Shown one piece after another: positions 9,034-17,388 of a stretch of DNA of 32,994 bases. The stretch's first letter is position 1, and every line of letters starts with the position of its first letter. The notes under the pieces were generated by a model. The model had not been told where the DNA came from. It worked only from the letters and a program-made list of their open reading frames with translations, and searched no databases. The DNA is from Psychromonas sp. MB-3u-54. Lineage in GTDB: Bacteria; Pseudomonadota; Gammaproteobacteria; Enterobacterales; Psychromonadaceae. A program made the translations under genes and the position numbers. Location of the stretch: NCBI RefSeq assembly GCF_002836415.1, contig NZ_PJBP01000113.1, positions 1 to 32,994 of the forward strand. Direction: 5' to 3'.

Positions 9034-9086
9034 CCTCAATATTACCTGCCGGTAACTAAGCTCAATATTACCTGCCGGTAACTAAG
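9025..9086. repeat. 26 bp tandem duplication overlapping the metC stop codon
   Basis: Two perfect 26 bp copies lie at 9035-9060 and 9061-9086, each ending GGTAACTAAG. The last metC codons and stop (GGTAAATAAC, 9025-9034) differ from that ending at two positions, so the repeat appears to include the gene end as a partial first copy. Each unit can form a small TTACC/GGTAA hairpin. Confidence 0.8.
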
Positions 9087-9128
9087 GGATCATTTCTCTT
9101 TTCCTTGCTTGTTGATTCCTACAACCGC

Positions 9129-9163
9129 AAGATATGCGCAGTTTAACCAAATGCGCATATCTT
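9129..9163. terminator. Hairpin between metC and bax-like gene
   Basis: A perfect 12 bp stem: AAGATATGCGCA (9129-9140) with its complement (9152-9163) and an 11-base loop. It lies between two convergent genes. A true T-tract is missing (ATTAATAAT follows), so terminator function is likely but not certain. Confidence 0.55.
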
Positions 9164-9190
9164 ATTAATAATACTCAATCCCTTTTTTTA

Positions 9191-10153
9191 TTACTCTTTC
9201 CCGCCGGTTAAATGAATTAACCTATTATCGGCTAAATAGCTATTATCAACAAATTGCAGTTTGTTATAACGGATCATTTCACGTAAACCATCGATATAAG
9301 CCTGACCACGTTCGGAATACTTATTCAATGTTCCTGCTAATTTAAGACCGCTAATTGTTTCATTCTCAGCGCGCAGCTGTGCACGTAGCGTACGTAATTT
9401 ATTATAAGCGTTATTGGTATTGAGATTAAGCATATAACCTTCCACGGACGCCAGCGGACTGTCAAAACGCGCTACGCCATAATTTCCCAGCGCTTTACGT
9501 TGCTGTTTAGGTTTCATGCCGTTACCACTGAAATCCCATTGGCCAAAAAAAGCATTACCTTCTTTTGCGAAACGGGAGGTACCCCAGCCACTTTCTTCGG
9601 CTGCCTGTGCAAGTGCAAGGGAGGGCGGTAAAATATCAACTTTATTCAATAACGTCTGACGCATCGTGGTGGTTATTCGGTTTTTTTTGTTTTTTATCAA
9701 ACGATATTTAAGGGCAATTTTTTTTAGTTGAGGTGAATTTAACGGATCGTGTTTAACTGTTTCCCGCTCACGGATAATATTTTCATTGGCCATTAAAATC
9801 AGGGGTGCCATCAGGCGGAAAAAGAATGATTTTTTAGTTTCGACAGGGAGGTTCTTCGAATCTTTTTGCCAATTATCAGTCACTTTTTCAAAGGTGATAC
9901 GGGGCAATTTCTGCTTACCGTTTTCCCAGCTCTCACTGCTATACTGGTATTTATCAAATAATGCATCCAATTCCTGCAGTGAAGCAATGCTGACTTCAAT
10001 GGGCCCCTTCTGCACCGGTTTTATGTTAACAATCGCATCTGGCGTTTTTATTTTTGGTGTTATCTGAGGTTTTTGTGGTGTTGAGCATCCGCTTATAATG
10101 AGCGTTATGGCGAAGGCTAATAGGCATGTGATGTGATAAAAGTGTTTTTTCAT
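9191..10153 (-). CDS. bax: Bax-like glucosaminidase-domain lipoprotein
   Basis: A 320-residue protein with a lipoprotein signal peptide (hydrophobic stretch ending LIISGC, Cys 23) and a C-terminal glucosaminidase/FlgJ-type domain at about residues 170-290. LPPSLALAQAAEESGWGTSRFAKEGNAFFGQW carries the presumed catalytic Glu, and VARFDSPLASVEGYMLNLN and GLREMIRYNKLQF follow as in E. coli Bax. It probably cleaves N-acetylglucosaminyl bonds in peptidoglycan from the periplasmic face of a membrane. An AGGA site lies about 10 bases before ATG 10153. It ends with a terminator-like hairpin shared with metC and stands as a single unit. Confidence 0.85.
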   Translation of the reverse strand: MKKHFYHITCLLAFAITLIISGCSTPQKPQITPKIKTPDAIVNIKPVQKGPIEVSIASLQELDALFDKYQYSSESWENGKQKLPRITFEKVTDNWQKDSKNLPVETKKSFFFRLMAPLILMANENIIRERETVKHDPLNSPQLKKIALKYRLIKNKKNRITTTMRQTLLNKVDILPPSLALAQAAEESGWGTSRFAKEGNAFFGQWDFSGNGMKPKQQRKALGNYGVARFDSPLASVEGYMLNLNTNNAYNKLRTLRAQLRAENETISGLKLAGTLNKYSERGQAYIDGLREMIRYNKLQFVDNSYLADNRLIHLTGGKE

Positions 10154-10497
10154 GTGGGCTGTTCCTAAGGATAATTGAGGTTATATTTTGCTAATGCGCT
10201 TAATCCTTCAAACGGCTTGCTGGTTATTTGAGCTTTTATTTAAATAATGAGGGGAAATTTTAGCTTTTATTTAAGTAATAAGGGGTGATTTTAGTCGATC
10301 TTTGTGCACTGTGGCAGACTTTTATATTGCTTGAACATGTAAAGATACGGTATTCGCGGATAGGATTATGCTAGTTGGCAATGAAAACCGGCACGCATAT
10401 TTTAAGTCGTTTTTTAAGAGGGAGCTTAGTTACCCCGAAAGACTCCGTCCCCAATGCCGAAGATAACCTGCTGGCCTTTTGCTTAAAGAGAGGAAAT
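10154..10497. other. Intergenic region between tdk and bax-like gene
   Basis: No gene seen. It holds a 31 bp imperfect direct repeat (10231-10261 and 10262-10292, 27 of 31 identical) of the form AGCTTTTATTTAA.TAAT. The bax promoter should lie here. A minus-strand open frame that runs in from tdk (10371-10637) has no recognisable content and is treated as spurious. Confidence 0.5.
10231..10292. repeat. 31 bp imperfect tandem direct repeat
   Basis: Two adjacent 31 bp copies differ at four positions. Both start AGCTTTTATTTAA and end in ATTTT. It lies in the bax upstream region. Confidence 0.75.
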
Positions 10498-11076
10498 TTA
10501 ATCCCACAGAAAGATGCGAAAGTGTTTTCGGCAGACTGATTCATAACTTTCATTGCCGCCAATTTCAACCTGTGCTCCTTTGAAGATAGGCTTACCCTGT
10601 TTATCCAGTCGTAACACCATATTAGCTTTACGGCCACAGTGGCAGATGGTTTTTAACTCAACCAGTTTATCGGCCCAAGCCAGCAGATAGTGGCTACCGG
10701 TAAACAATTCACCTTGAAAATCGGTTTTAATACCGTAACACAAAACAGGAATTGATAATTTATCGACGATCCAGGTTAACTGTTTCACCTGCTCTTTAGT
10801 GAGAAATTGTGCTTCATCAATTAGAATACAATGCTGATGCTCTGCCCGATCAGCTATCTCTATCATCAGCGCCAAATTATCATCGCCACAGAACATCTGC
10901 GCGTCACACTCAATCCCTAGTCTCGACGCTACTTTTCCCACGCCGGCACGATTATCAATGCTGGGTGTCATTACTAAGCACTGCATGCCACGCTCCCGGT
11001 AGTTATAGGCGGATTGCAATAGAGAGGTTGATTTACCGGCATTCATGGTCGAATGGTAAAAATAGAGCTGCGCCAC
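10498..11076 (-). CDS. tdk: Thymidine kinase, type II
   Basis: Phosphorylates thymidine to dTMP in the salvage pathway. The protein has 192 residues. The P-loop [12 protein letters not shown] lies near the N-terminus, the DEAQF motif ([10 protein letters not shown]) in the middle, and a structural zinc site is formed by CHCG and the C-terminal CRKH. It is slightly shorter than the 205-residue E. coli enzyme at the C-terminus but has all motifs. The start is GTG at 11076, with AAGGA about 9 bases upstream. It is divergent from the M50 peptidase gene. Confidence 0.95.
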   Translation of the reverse strand: MAQLYFYHSTMNAGKSTSLLQSAYNYRERGMQCLVMTPSIDNRAGVGKVASRLGIECDAQMFCGDDNLALMIEIADRAEHQHCILIDEAQFLTKEQVKQLTWIVDKLSIPVLCYGIKTDFQGELFTGSHYLLAWADKLVELKTICHCGRKANMVLRLDKQGKPIFKGAQVEIGGNESYESVCRKHFRIFLWD

Positions 11077-11343
11077 GGAGAGCTTCCTTATTGGGGGGAG
11101 ACAAATAAAGTATAAAGAAGCGTCATTGCAGATGATAGCACGCTTTTTTTATCCATTTTTCTATTGTTTGTTAATGCATCGCAAAATTAATGGCGCTGAT
11201 AATAACATTCTGTCGGTTGAATTGATTGTTTATTTTACAGTGATCACCGGCAGTTCAGAGCGTTTTTTTTGCTATGGCTCCCCCTTGTGTTGTTGTTCAA
11301 TGAAGGCATAATATGGCTATCTTCAACAAACGGGAAACGCATA

Positions 11344-12459
11344 GTGGAACTGTTACAACTTGAACATTTTGGAAAAACATTAAGGCTCGAGGGCTCCCTT
11401 GCAGGGTGGCAAGAGCTGTATTGGGGGGATAGTTTAGTCTCACAGTTAAGCGCAACAGAAAATAGAGACGCCAAATCGACTCATCATTTTGAACTATCCC
11501 AGCAAGTACCTCAGACAACAGAGTCTGAAGAACAGGCACCGCAAACAATAAAATGTCAGCTCGCTATTGACTTAAGTTGGCAGCCCTTCGCTATTGAGTA
11601 TCAGTTCATTATAGATGGCAGTGTGATCGATAAGGGGAGCCGTAACAGTAAAGATATCGAGCAGCAAGTGCCGATAAAAAAAGCGCCGATTAAAAAGAAA
11701 TTTAGCTCGGTTGGAATGCTGTCATTGGGTCTTAAATTATTCAAAAGTGCTAAGTTATTTAAAGTGATCCTTGCCGGTGGTAGCCTGGCTGCCTATAGCT
11801 GGTTTTTCTCCTGGCAATTTGCGCTGTCATTAATCGCTTGCCTGGTTTTTCATGAGTATGGCCATATTCGTGCTATGCAGTATTTTTCTATGAAAACCAA
11901 GGGTATTTACCTGATCCCTTTTTTTGGCGGACTGGCCGTTAGCGATGATAAAATCAATACCCGCTGGCAGGACGTGGTTATCTCCATTATGGGGCCCACC
12001 TTTGGATTGTTTCTGTCGCTTGCCTGTCTGCTGCTTTATTGGTCTACCGATATTGTTTTTTTTGCCGGACTCGCTGTTTTTAACAGTCTATTAAATCTGT
12101 TTAACTTGTTGCCCATTTTACCACTGGATGGCGGGCATATTCTAAAAAGCATCAGCTTTTCAATCAATAGCAAAATCGGATTAGTTGCTTGTATGCTAGC
12201 CGCTGCGTTAGGTGTGTTCATCAGTTATAGTTTAGGGCTGGCGTTATTAGGCTTTTTGTTAATCATTGGCAGTGTCGAAATTCTTATCGAGTGGCGTGGT
12301 CGTCATCAAAGTCACCTGCTGCCACTGGATCGTTACGGGCAAATTTTTTCAACGGCCTGGTATCTGCTAACCGTTGCCGCTTTTGTGGCTATCATTATCT
12401 ATTTTGCCGATTCGCCTGAACATATTTTGGCATTACCGATGAAGATCTTAGGAAGTTAG
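11344..12459 (+). CDS. M50 site-2-type intramembrane metalloprotease
   Basis: A polytopic zinc protease of the M50 family; substrate unknown. With the start used here it has 371 residues. A soluble N-terminal domain of about 120 residues (starting ELLQLEHFGKTLRLEGSLAG) precedes a membrane core with the zinc motif FHEYGH at about 169-174 and the second motif NLLPILPLDGGH at about 254-265; two further C-terminal hydrophobic stretches end in a short periplasmic or cytosolic tail. No PDZ domain is seen, unlike RseP. The frame is open to TTG 11269. GTG 11344 is preferred: GGGA lies about 9 bases upstream and the protein then begins at the conserved-looking segment. A strong terminator follows 22 bp after the stop. 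Confidence 0.85.
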   Translation: MELLQLEHFGKTLRLEGSLAGWQELYWGDSLVSQLSATENRDAKSTHHFELSQQVPQTTESEEQAPQTIKCQLAIDLSWQPFAIEYQFIIDGSVIDKGSRNSKDIEQQVPIKKAPIKKKFSSVGMLSLGLKLFKSAKLFKVILAGGSLAAYSWFFSWQFALSLIACLVFHEYGHIRAMQYFSMKTKGIYLIPFFGGLAVSDDKINTRWQDVVISIMGPTFGLFLSLACLLLYWSTDIVFFAGLAVFNSLLNLFNLLPILPLDGGHILKSISFSINSKIGLVACMLAAALGVFISYSLGLALLGFLLIIGSVEILIEWRGRHQSHLLPLDRYGQIFSTAWYLLTVAAFVAIIIYFADSPEHILALPMKILGS

Positions 12460-12481
12460 GTAGCTAGTTGCGCAAAAGAGT

Positions 12482-12512
12482 CGATCTGCATTAAAACAGA
12501 TCGGCTTTTTTA
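12482..12512 (+). terminator. Rho-independent terminator after the M50 protease gene
   Basis: CGATCTG (12482-12488) pairs with CAGATCG (12497-12503), with an 8-base loop, followed by GCTTTTTTATT. It lies between convergent genes. Confidence 0.85.
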
Positions 12513-12517
12513 TTACC

Positions 12518-13993
12518 TTATAAGTCGTGCAAAAAAGCAAGCAGTGCTCGGCGTTGGGTTTTATCAAGTTTTAACAGGGCCAATTTACTTGTCTGCGCTT
12601 CGCCACCGTGCCAGAGAACGGCTTCCAAAATTGTTCTGGCACGACCATCATGTAAAAAAGTAGCGTTAGGATCAACTGTCTGTGCTAAACCAATTCCCCA
12701 TAGAGGAGGGGTTCGCCATTCGTTTGCCTGCGCCAAAAACTCCACTGCTATTTCGCCATCGACGGTGTTACTGTGCTTGTCAAAATCAGTTAACGCTGTC
12801 CCCATATCATGTAATAACAGGTCACTGTAGGGATAAATTTTTTGCTCGGAGAGTTCACTAAACTGCTCACTTTTTTGGGTTGTATAACTTTCAGTGTGGC
12901 ATTGTCCGCAACCAATTTCATTGAAAATTTGTTTGCCCTGTAAAACCTGTGGCGCATAGGCGTTGCGGCGTATAGGGACAGCGAGATGATGAGCATAAAA
13001 AGTGACCTTGTCGAGGATCCGCGTTGACACCTCAAATTCTTCCGGCGTATTGTTATGATGACTATTACCATTTTTTGCATTAAGACAATCAGATTGCGTG
13101 CTCAAACAGTTTTCGATGGGGGCGAAATCACTGGTGATCCCCATATCACCTAAAAAAGCGCCTGCCGCCTGCTGCCTTAAGCTTGGCTGTCCGGCTTTCC
13201 AGCCAAAACGGCCTAAGGTGACAGCTTGCGCTGCGATTGACCAAACTTGATTGGCTTTACCGGAGATACCATTCTGATTAGCATCATCAATATCCTGTTT
13301 GGCCAAAATATTCTGCTCATTAATCAGCGCCAGTAAACCCAGACCAATCATCGCCGGGGCAACGCGCGCAGAAAGAACAGTATCTTGACCAATCTCACAG
13401 TTTGTAGCTTTAACATGCCAAATAGGATCGCGCAGCTCAATAGTTTCCCCATCGGCAAAATTAACCGTCTTATAGCGGTAACTCACCCGTTGGCTCGCTT
13501 CATTTGTAACAGCAAATACCGCTTTGTGCTGCAGTTGTCCGCCAATACAGGCATCGCCAACATTCGCTTGCAATGATTGTTCGATGCGCGCTGTTTGCGC
13601 TGTTGTCAGTTCACTTTTGGAGGCGCGAATTAACAGCGTGGAAAAATCATCCCCTAATTGCCCCTTTGCTGCTTGTGATGCATGTCCTCGCCCATCACGG
13701 ACATGACAATTTTGACAGGCATTACTGTTAAAAAGGGGACCCAATCCATCTTGAGAGCTGACGGAACCTGCACTTTGTGCCCAAGGCTCTTCAAAAAATT
13801 TATTGCCGCCGTTAAAGGTTAAAATATTTTTGGCCCTGGTCATATTAGTCGAATGCATCGAAAAGGCCGAGGCCATGTTGTTGTCCACGCTGGCTGTACC
13901 ACCCGCTAGATGCTGATTTTTATCCAGCGCTAAACTATTACAAGAAAGACCGGAAAGCAGCGCTGATAAGAGAAAAATATTTTTGTTAATCAT
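12518..13993 (-). CDS. Di-heme oxidoredictase family protein (DUF1111)
   Basis: A periplasmic c-type cytochrome of 491 residues, of the di-heme (thiol) oxidoreductase-like family. A Sec signal peptide at 1-22 or so is followed by two heme c sites, CQNCH at 93-97 and CGQCH at 362-366. Other family stretches are DGLGPLFNSNACQNCH, GRFGWKAGQ and FLHDGRARTILEAVLWHGGEA near the end. It lies 56 bp downstream of the imelysin gene on the same strand, so both are probably co-transcribed from the promoter with the Fur-like box. In several Gammaproteobacteria this gene sits between two imelysin genes and a DUF1513 gene; here only the imelysin partner is present. The electron donor and substrate are unknown. 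Confidence 0.88.
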   Translation of the reverse strand: MINKNIFLLSALLSGLSCNSLALDKNQHLAGGTASVDNNMASAFSMHSTNMTRAKNILTFNGGNKFFEEPWAQSAGSVSSQDGLGPLFNSNACQNCHVRDGRGHASQAAKGQLGDDFSTLLIRASKSELTTAQTARIEQSLQANVGDACIGGQLQHKAVFAVTNEASQRVSYRYKTVNFADGETIELRDPIWHVKATNCEIGQDTVLSARVAPAMIGLGLLALINEQNILAKQDIDDANQNGISGKANQVWSIAAQAVTLGRFGWKAGQPSLRQQAAGAFLGDMGITSDFAPIENCLSTQSDCLNAKNGNSHHNNTPEEFEVSTRILDKVTFYAHHLAVPIRRNAYAPQVLQGKQIFNEIGCGQCHTESYTTQKSEQFSELSEQKIYPYSDLLLHDMGTALTDFDKHSNTVDGEIAVEFLAQANEWRTPPLWGIGLAQTVDPNATFLHDGRARTILEAVLWHGGEAQTSKLALLKLDKTQRRALLAFLHDL

Positions 13994-14049
13994 AAAGTGA
14001 GCCGCTATTGTAAGAAAAATTTATAGGGTGGAATCTGTCTGCAGGCGGA

Positions 14050-15339
14050 TTAGTCACCGTCACCGGAAATAATCAGAGCAGGCAGAGAAAATAACGCCTG
14101 CAGATCATTAAAGGCGAATTGTAAATCGACCAATTGATAGACGGCGTTAAAGGCGGCGGTGCGTTGCGGAGCCGTTTTTGCTTGACCTATTATCTGGTCA
14201 AAACGAATCGGATTGTTAATACGCTCGCCGGCATCAAAAACAATTTTCATGTTTTTTTCAATATTATTGAATTGATCATCAAACTGCTTAAAAATAGCCG
14301 GGCTTTGCTGGTGGATATAATCACCCAGACTGGCACCGCTAATATATTGACCGGCAGTAGTTTGATAACCGCCGTAAAAGGCATTACGAATAGCTTGAAA
14401 ATTATAATAAATAGCAACATGGCTGAGATCGCTAAAGCAATCATGCTCCTGTTCGGGATCTAATCCGTCTAATCCTTCATTCATACGTGCGGAAGCCAGT
14501 TCATCGGTTGCCATACTTTTCATCGCAAATAGAATGTAACGAATCCCATCACTGGAAGCTAAAAAGTTATACGCCAAAGTGCCTTGTTGCGTGCTTGCCG
14601 TTGCACTCCACTGATCACGCATCTCTTGTAAATCCGCAACCAACAATTGGCTGGCAGCTTGTAAATAGGCACGTCTGCGATCACAGTTATTGACGCTGCA
14701 TTTGCCGCTAAGATCGGTCTGAAAATCATTAACGTTACGTTGCCCCGCACCCGCGTTGGTGCCATTAAGATCCTGTCCCCAAAGCAAAAATTCAATCGCA
14801 TGGAAGCCAGTTGTCACATTGGCTTCTCCCCCCGCACCATTTTGGGCAATTAAATAATCGGAGTTAATAGCAGGGCCGTTGTTTTTATTAATAATACCTG
14901 CGTTAGGATTCCCTTGAACATAATCGATCGCCTGCTCATCTAACGGCCAGGCATTAACCTGTCCTTCCCACTGATCAACGCTTGCCGGTCCGCCATCTTT
15001 ATCAAGTCCTGCAGTAATAGTAATATCGGTATCCCAACGCATAATTTCTGTTTGCTGGTAGGGGATACGCGCTAATTTATAGGCGGCTTTGGTTCGCAGT
15101 AATTGCTGTTCGTTTGGATTGGCCAGCAATTTTTCGATATTACTTTGTAAGTGTAGGACACTGTTAAGTGAATCTTCATAGGCTGCATAGGCCATTTTTA
15201 CATAGTTGGCTTTAACCTCAGACTCACTAACCTGTGTTGAACTCGCGGTACGATGCTCGACTTTATCTGCAAATGCAGCAAAGGCGGTTGAGCAGAAAAA
15301 GGTCAGCATGACCGTGATGATTAGATTTTTTTTTAACAT
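14050..15339 (-). CDS. Imelysin-family periplasmic protein (M75, IrpA/IcmP-like)
   Basis: A 429-residue secreted protein with a Sec signal peptide (MLKKNLIITVMLTFFCSTAFA). The imelysin signature GFHAIEFLLWGQD, with the GxHxxE motif at residues 178-183, is present, as are DGGPASVDQWEGQVNAWPLDE and a C-terminal LVDLQFAFNDLQALF helix. Imelysins were first described as peptidases but are now mostly viewed as iron-regulated, possibly iron-binding, envelope proteins. The frame is open to TTG 15363; ATG 15339 is chosen because it starts a proper signal peptide. It is the first gene of a two-gene unit with the di-heme protein, with a strong Fur-like box about 40 bp upstream. Confidence 0.9.
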   Translation of the reverse strand: MLKKNLIITVMLTFFCSTAFAAFADKVEHRTASSTQVSESEVKANYVKMAYAAYEDSLNSVLHLQSNIEKLLANPNEQQLLRTKAAYKLARIPYQQTEIMRWDTDITITAGLDKDGGPASVDQWEGQVNAWPLDEQAIDYVQGNPNAGIINKNNGPAINSDYLIAQNGAGGEANVTTGFHAIEFLLWGQDLNGTNAGAGQRNVNDFQTDLSGKCSVNNCDRRRAYLQAASQLLVADLQEMRDQWSATASTQQGTLAYNFLASSDGIRYILFAMKSMATDELASARMNEGLDGLDPEQEHDCFSDLSHVAIYYNFQAIRNAFYGGYQTTAGQYISGASLGDYIHQQSPAIFKQFDDQFNNIEKNMKIVFDAGERINNPIRFDQIIGQAKTAPQRTAAFNAVYQLVDLQFAFNDLQALFSLPALIISGDGD

Positions 15340-15378
15340 AAAGTTAATACTCAGTTGATTCAATTCTTAAATGCGAAT

Positions 15379-15397
15379 ACTATTGATTATCATTATC
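15379..15397 (-). promoter_or_regulatory. Candidate Fur box
   Basis: On the minus strand the site reads GATAATGATAATCAATAGT, matching the 19 bp Fur consensus (GATAATGATAATCATTATC) at 16 of 19 positions. It lies 40 bp upstream of the imelysin start and 57 bp upstream of the divergent hydroxylase gene. Repression when iron is plentiful is the expected effect on the imelysin operon; an effect on the divergent gene is possible. Confidence 0.75.
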
Positions 15398-15454
15398 AAA
15401 AGCAAGCGCTTTATTTTCGGGGATTAAATTGTGTGGGAAGGGTTAGAGGGCGTA

Positions 15455-16309
15455 ATGAAACCGCTATTTTTTATATTCGATCCCAATAAAAGGGTTTATT
15501 GGTTATATCTGTTATCTGCTTTAATCCTGGCGATATGGTTTTACGGGGCATTGATTTTTAAAAAGCAGCACTGGATTAATCGCTCATCAGTTGTGGATCT
15601 TGTGTGGATTTTTGTCAATCAGGGGGGGACAAAACTATTGCTTGTGCCGATGCTGGCGATGCAGATAAGTTTCATTTTATGGCTTAATCAAATAATCAAA
15701 CCGCTTTTTGGAGAGGGGAATTGGTTTTATGTCAATGAGAGTTATTTATCATTAGGTTTTGCATTTATATTATTTATAAGCCACGATTTTTCCAAATATC
15801 TGCTCCATTTAGCGCAGCATAAAGTGTCTTTTCTGTGGCGTTTTCATGCTGTACATCATAGTGCAACAAGCATGACACCCTTAACGCTATACCGTATTCA
15901 TCCCGTTGAATTTATTATCAATGCACTGCGCAGTCTGATGGTGAACGTATTACTCAGTGTTTGTTTTATTTACCTGTTTAAAAATAATATCACCGTGCTT
16001 GATCTGCTCGGGGTTAATCTATTTGTTTTTTTATTTAATGTCGCAGGCAGTAATTTACGCCACAGTCATATTTGGCTGGGATTTGGCAAGTGGGAGCGAT
16101 TTTTTATCAGCCCCGCCCAGCATCAAATTCATCACAGTGCCAAAATTAAGCACTTTAATAAAAATTTTGGTTCCACCTTAGCGATTTGGGATGCGCTGTT
16201 TAACAGTTTATTATTAAGTAAAAATGAGCAGGTTAAGGGATTTGGTCTGGATCAAAAATTTAAAAACAGGCAAACATTAAAGCAGCAGTGGTCGGGTATT
16301 GTGTACTAA
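15455..16309 (+). CDS. Membrane fatty acid hydroxylase / sterol desaturase family protein
   Basis: An integral membrane di-iron oxygenase-like protein, 284 residues from the start used here. Four or more hydrophobic segments are visible. The histidine clusters are HDFSKYLLH, FHAVHHSA, RIHPVE and the C-terminal QHQIHHS, the pattern that binds the di-iron centre in this superfamily. The substrate (fatty acid, sterol-like lipid or carotenoid) cannot be told. ATG 15455 has GAGG 5 bases upstream; GTG 15431, with GGGGA upstream, is an alternative adding eight residues. The gene shares its upstream region and Fur-like box with the imelysin operon, which would suit an iron enzyme, but this link is inference. 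It ends at a strong bidirectional terminator. Confidence 0.85.
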   Translation: MKPLFFIFDPNKRVYWLYLLSALILAIWFYGALIFKKQHWINRSSVVDLVWIFVNQGGTKLLLVPMLAMQISFILWLNQIIKPLFGEGNWFYVNESYLSLGFAFILFISHDFSKYLLHLAQHKVSFLWRFHAVHHSATSMTPLTLYRIHPVEFIINALRSLMVNVLLSVCFIYLFKNNITVLDLLGVNLFVFLFNVAGSNLRHSHIWLGFGKWERFFISPAQHQIHHSAKIKHFNKNFGSTLAIWDALFNSLLLSKNEQVKGFGLDQKFKNRQTLKQQWSGIVY

Positions 16310-16339
16310 AGTAGAAGCGTCATTATTTGCCGAATAAAG

Positions 16340-16367
16340 AACAAAAGTGTCAATGGACACTTTTGTT
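16340..16367. terminator. Bidirectional terminator
   Basis: A perfect 12 bp stem: AACAAAAGTGTC (16340-16351) and its complement (16356-16367) with a 4-base loop AATG. A/T-rich flanks on both sides fit use by both convergent genes (hydroxylase and ompA-like). Confidence 0.85.
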
Positions 16368-16392
16368 AAACTATGTAGCGCAGTGCTTATAG

Positions 16393-17388
16393 TTATTTTT
16401 TAATGGTTAAGCCGGGTGTAAATGCTGATACACGACGGTTTAATGCTCGTCCTTCCTTGGTTGCATTACTTGCTTTTGGCGCTAGTTCGCCACGACCACT
16501 TTCCTTGATGCGGCTTTTATCAATAGCAAAGTGAGTTGCCAAGTAATCAGCAACTAATGCGGCACGCTGTTCAGATAACTTTTGATTGTAAGCTTCCGGA
16601 CCGCTGCTATCGGTATGACCGATAACGATTAACTCAGCTTCCGGGTAGTTAATGAGCTGTTGCGCAATGGGTTGTAATTGGTCTATATATTTAGGCGCTA
16701 ACAGATTACTATCAAACGCAAAGGGTATTTCAACGGTCAGCGGCTTAATGTTGATCATTTTTTGTGGTTCTGCAGCCATCACAACAGCGGCTTCGATCGG
16801 TACGATTGCTACCGGTGCAGGTGCACCCCAGCTATAAACCAGACTGACACCATAAAAATGCGTATTCCAGTTAGTATTGATTCCTGAATTGTTAATATCC
16901 AGATCATGATAGTATTGATACTCAAGGCGTGTAGAGACGTTTTTACTGAAAAAATATTCTACGCCAGCTCCTGTCGTTGGAATAAGTCCTCTATCGTGAG
17001 AAGCACTAAACTGACCTTGACCATCAGCAAAATAGTAAAATCCCCCGGCCTTAGCAAAGACAGAAAGGGAATCTGTTGCTTGCCAAGTGAATTTACTCAC
17101 AATATCGACGCCTTGTTGTTCGACGGAGTTATTGTTACCAAATTCAGCTTCACCCAGGTAGGTGTAACCTGTTTCAACAGCAAACCATGATTTGTAGTTA
17201 TAACCCAGAAAAATACCACCCGCAAGATCATTCTGATCTTGATTCTCAGGATTCCAGTTGTTATTCGTAAAATCGCTATAGTGAGCGCCACCTAAACGGG
17301 CACCTGCATACCAAGGGTTATCAGATGCCGCAGTTACAGCACCGGAGACCAGTAATGCCAATGGCAGTATATAATTCATTTTAGACAC
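16393..17388 (-). CDS. ompA: OmpA family outer membrane protein
   Basis: A 331-residue protein. A signal peptide ends near VTAAS; an eight-stranded OmpA-type beta-barrel follows at about 24-190 (WYAGARLGGAHYSD, FAVETGYTYLGEAEF, VEYFFSKNVSTRLEYQYYHD), then a short Ala/Val/Pro linker and a C-terminal OmpA peptidoglycan-binding domain at about 215-325 (VIGHTDSSGPEAYNQKLSEQRA, GRGELAPKASN, NRRVSAF). It should tether the outer membrane to the cell wall. The start is GTG 17388 because AAGGAT lies 7 bases upstream; ATG 17379 is the alternative but is too far from that site. The symbol is by family; orthology to E. coli ompA is not proven. Confidence 0.9.
   Translation of the reverse strand: MSKMNYILPLALLVSGAVTAASDNPWYAGARLGGAHYSDFTNNNWNPENQDQNDLAGGIFLGYNYKSWFAVETGYTYLGEAEFGNNNSVEQQGVDIVSKFTWQATDSLSVFAKAGGFYYFADGQGQFSASHDRGLIPTTGAGVEYFFSKNVSTRLEYQYYHDLDINNSGINTNWNTHFYGVSLVYSWGAPAPVAIVPIEAAVVMAAEPQKMINIKPLTVEIPFAFDSNLLAPKYIDQLQPIAQQLINYPEAELIVIGHTDSSGPEAYNQKLSEQRAALVADYLATHFAIDKSRIKESGRGELAPKASNATKEGRALNRRVSAFTPGLTIKK

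Noticed and set aside
9035-10440. A 13 bp word (GGTAACTAAGCTC) common to the metC repeat and the bax upstream region in opposite orientation
   Set aside because: A 13-mer match is expected by chance in a window of this size.
10371-10637. 88-residue minus-strand frame overlapping the end of tdk
   Set aside because: It lies largely in another frame of tdk and has no recognisable content.
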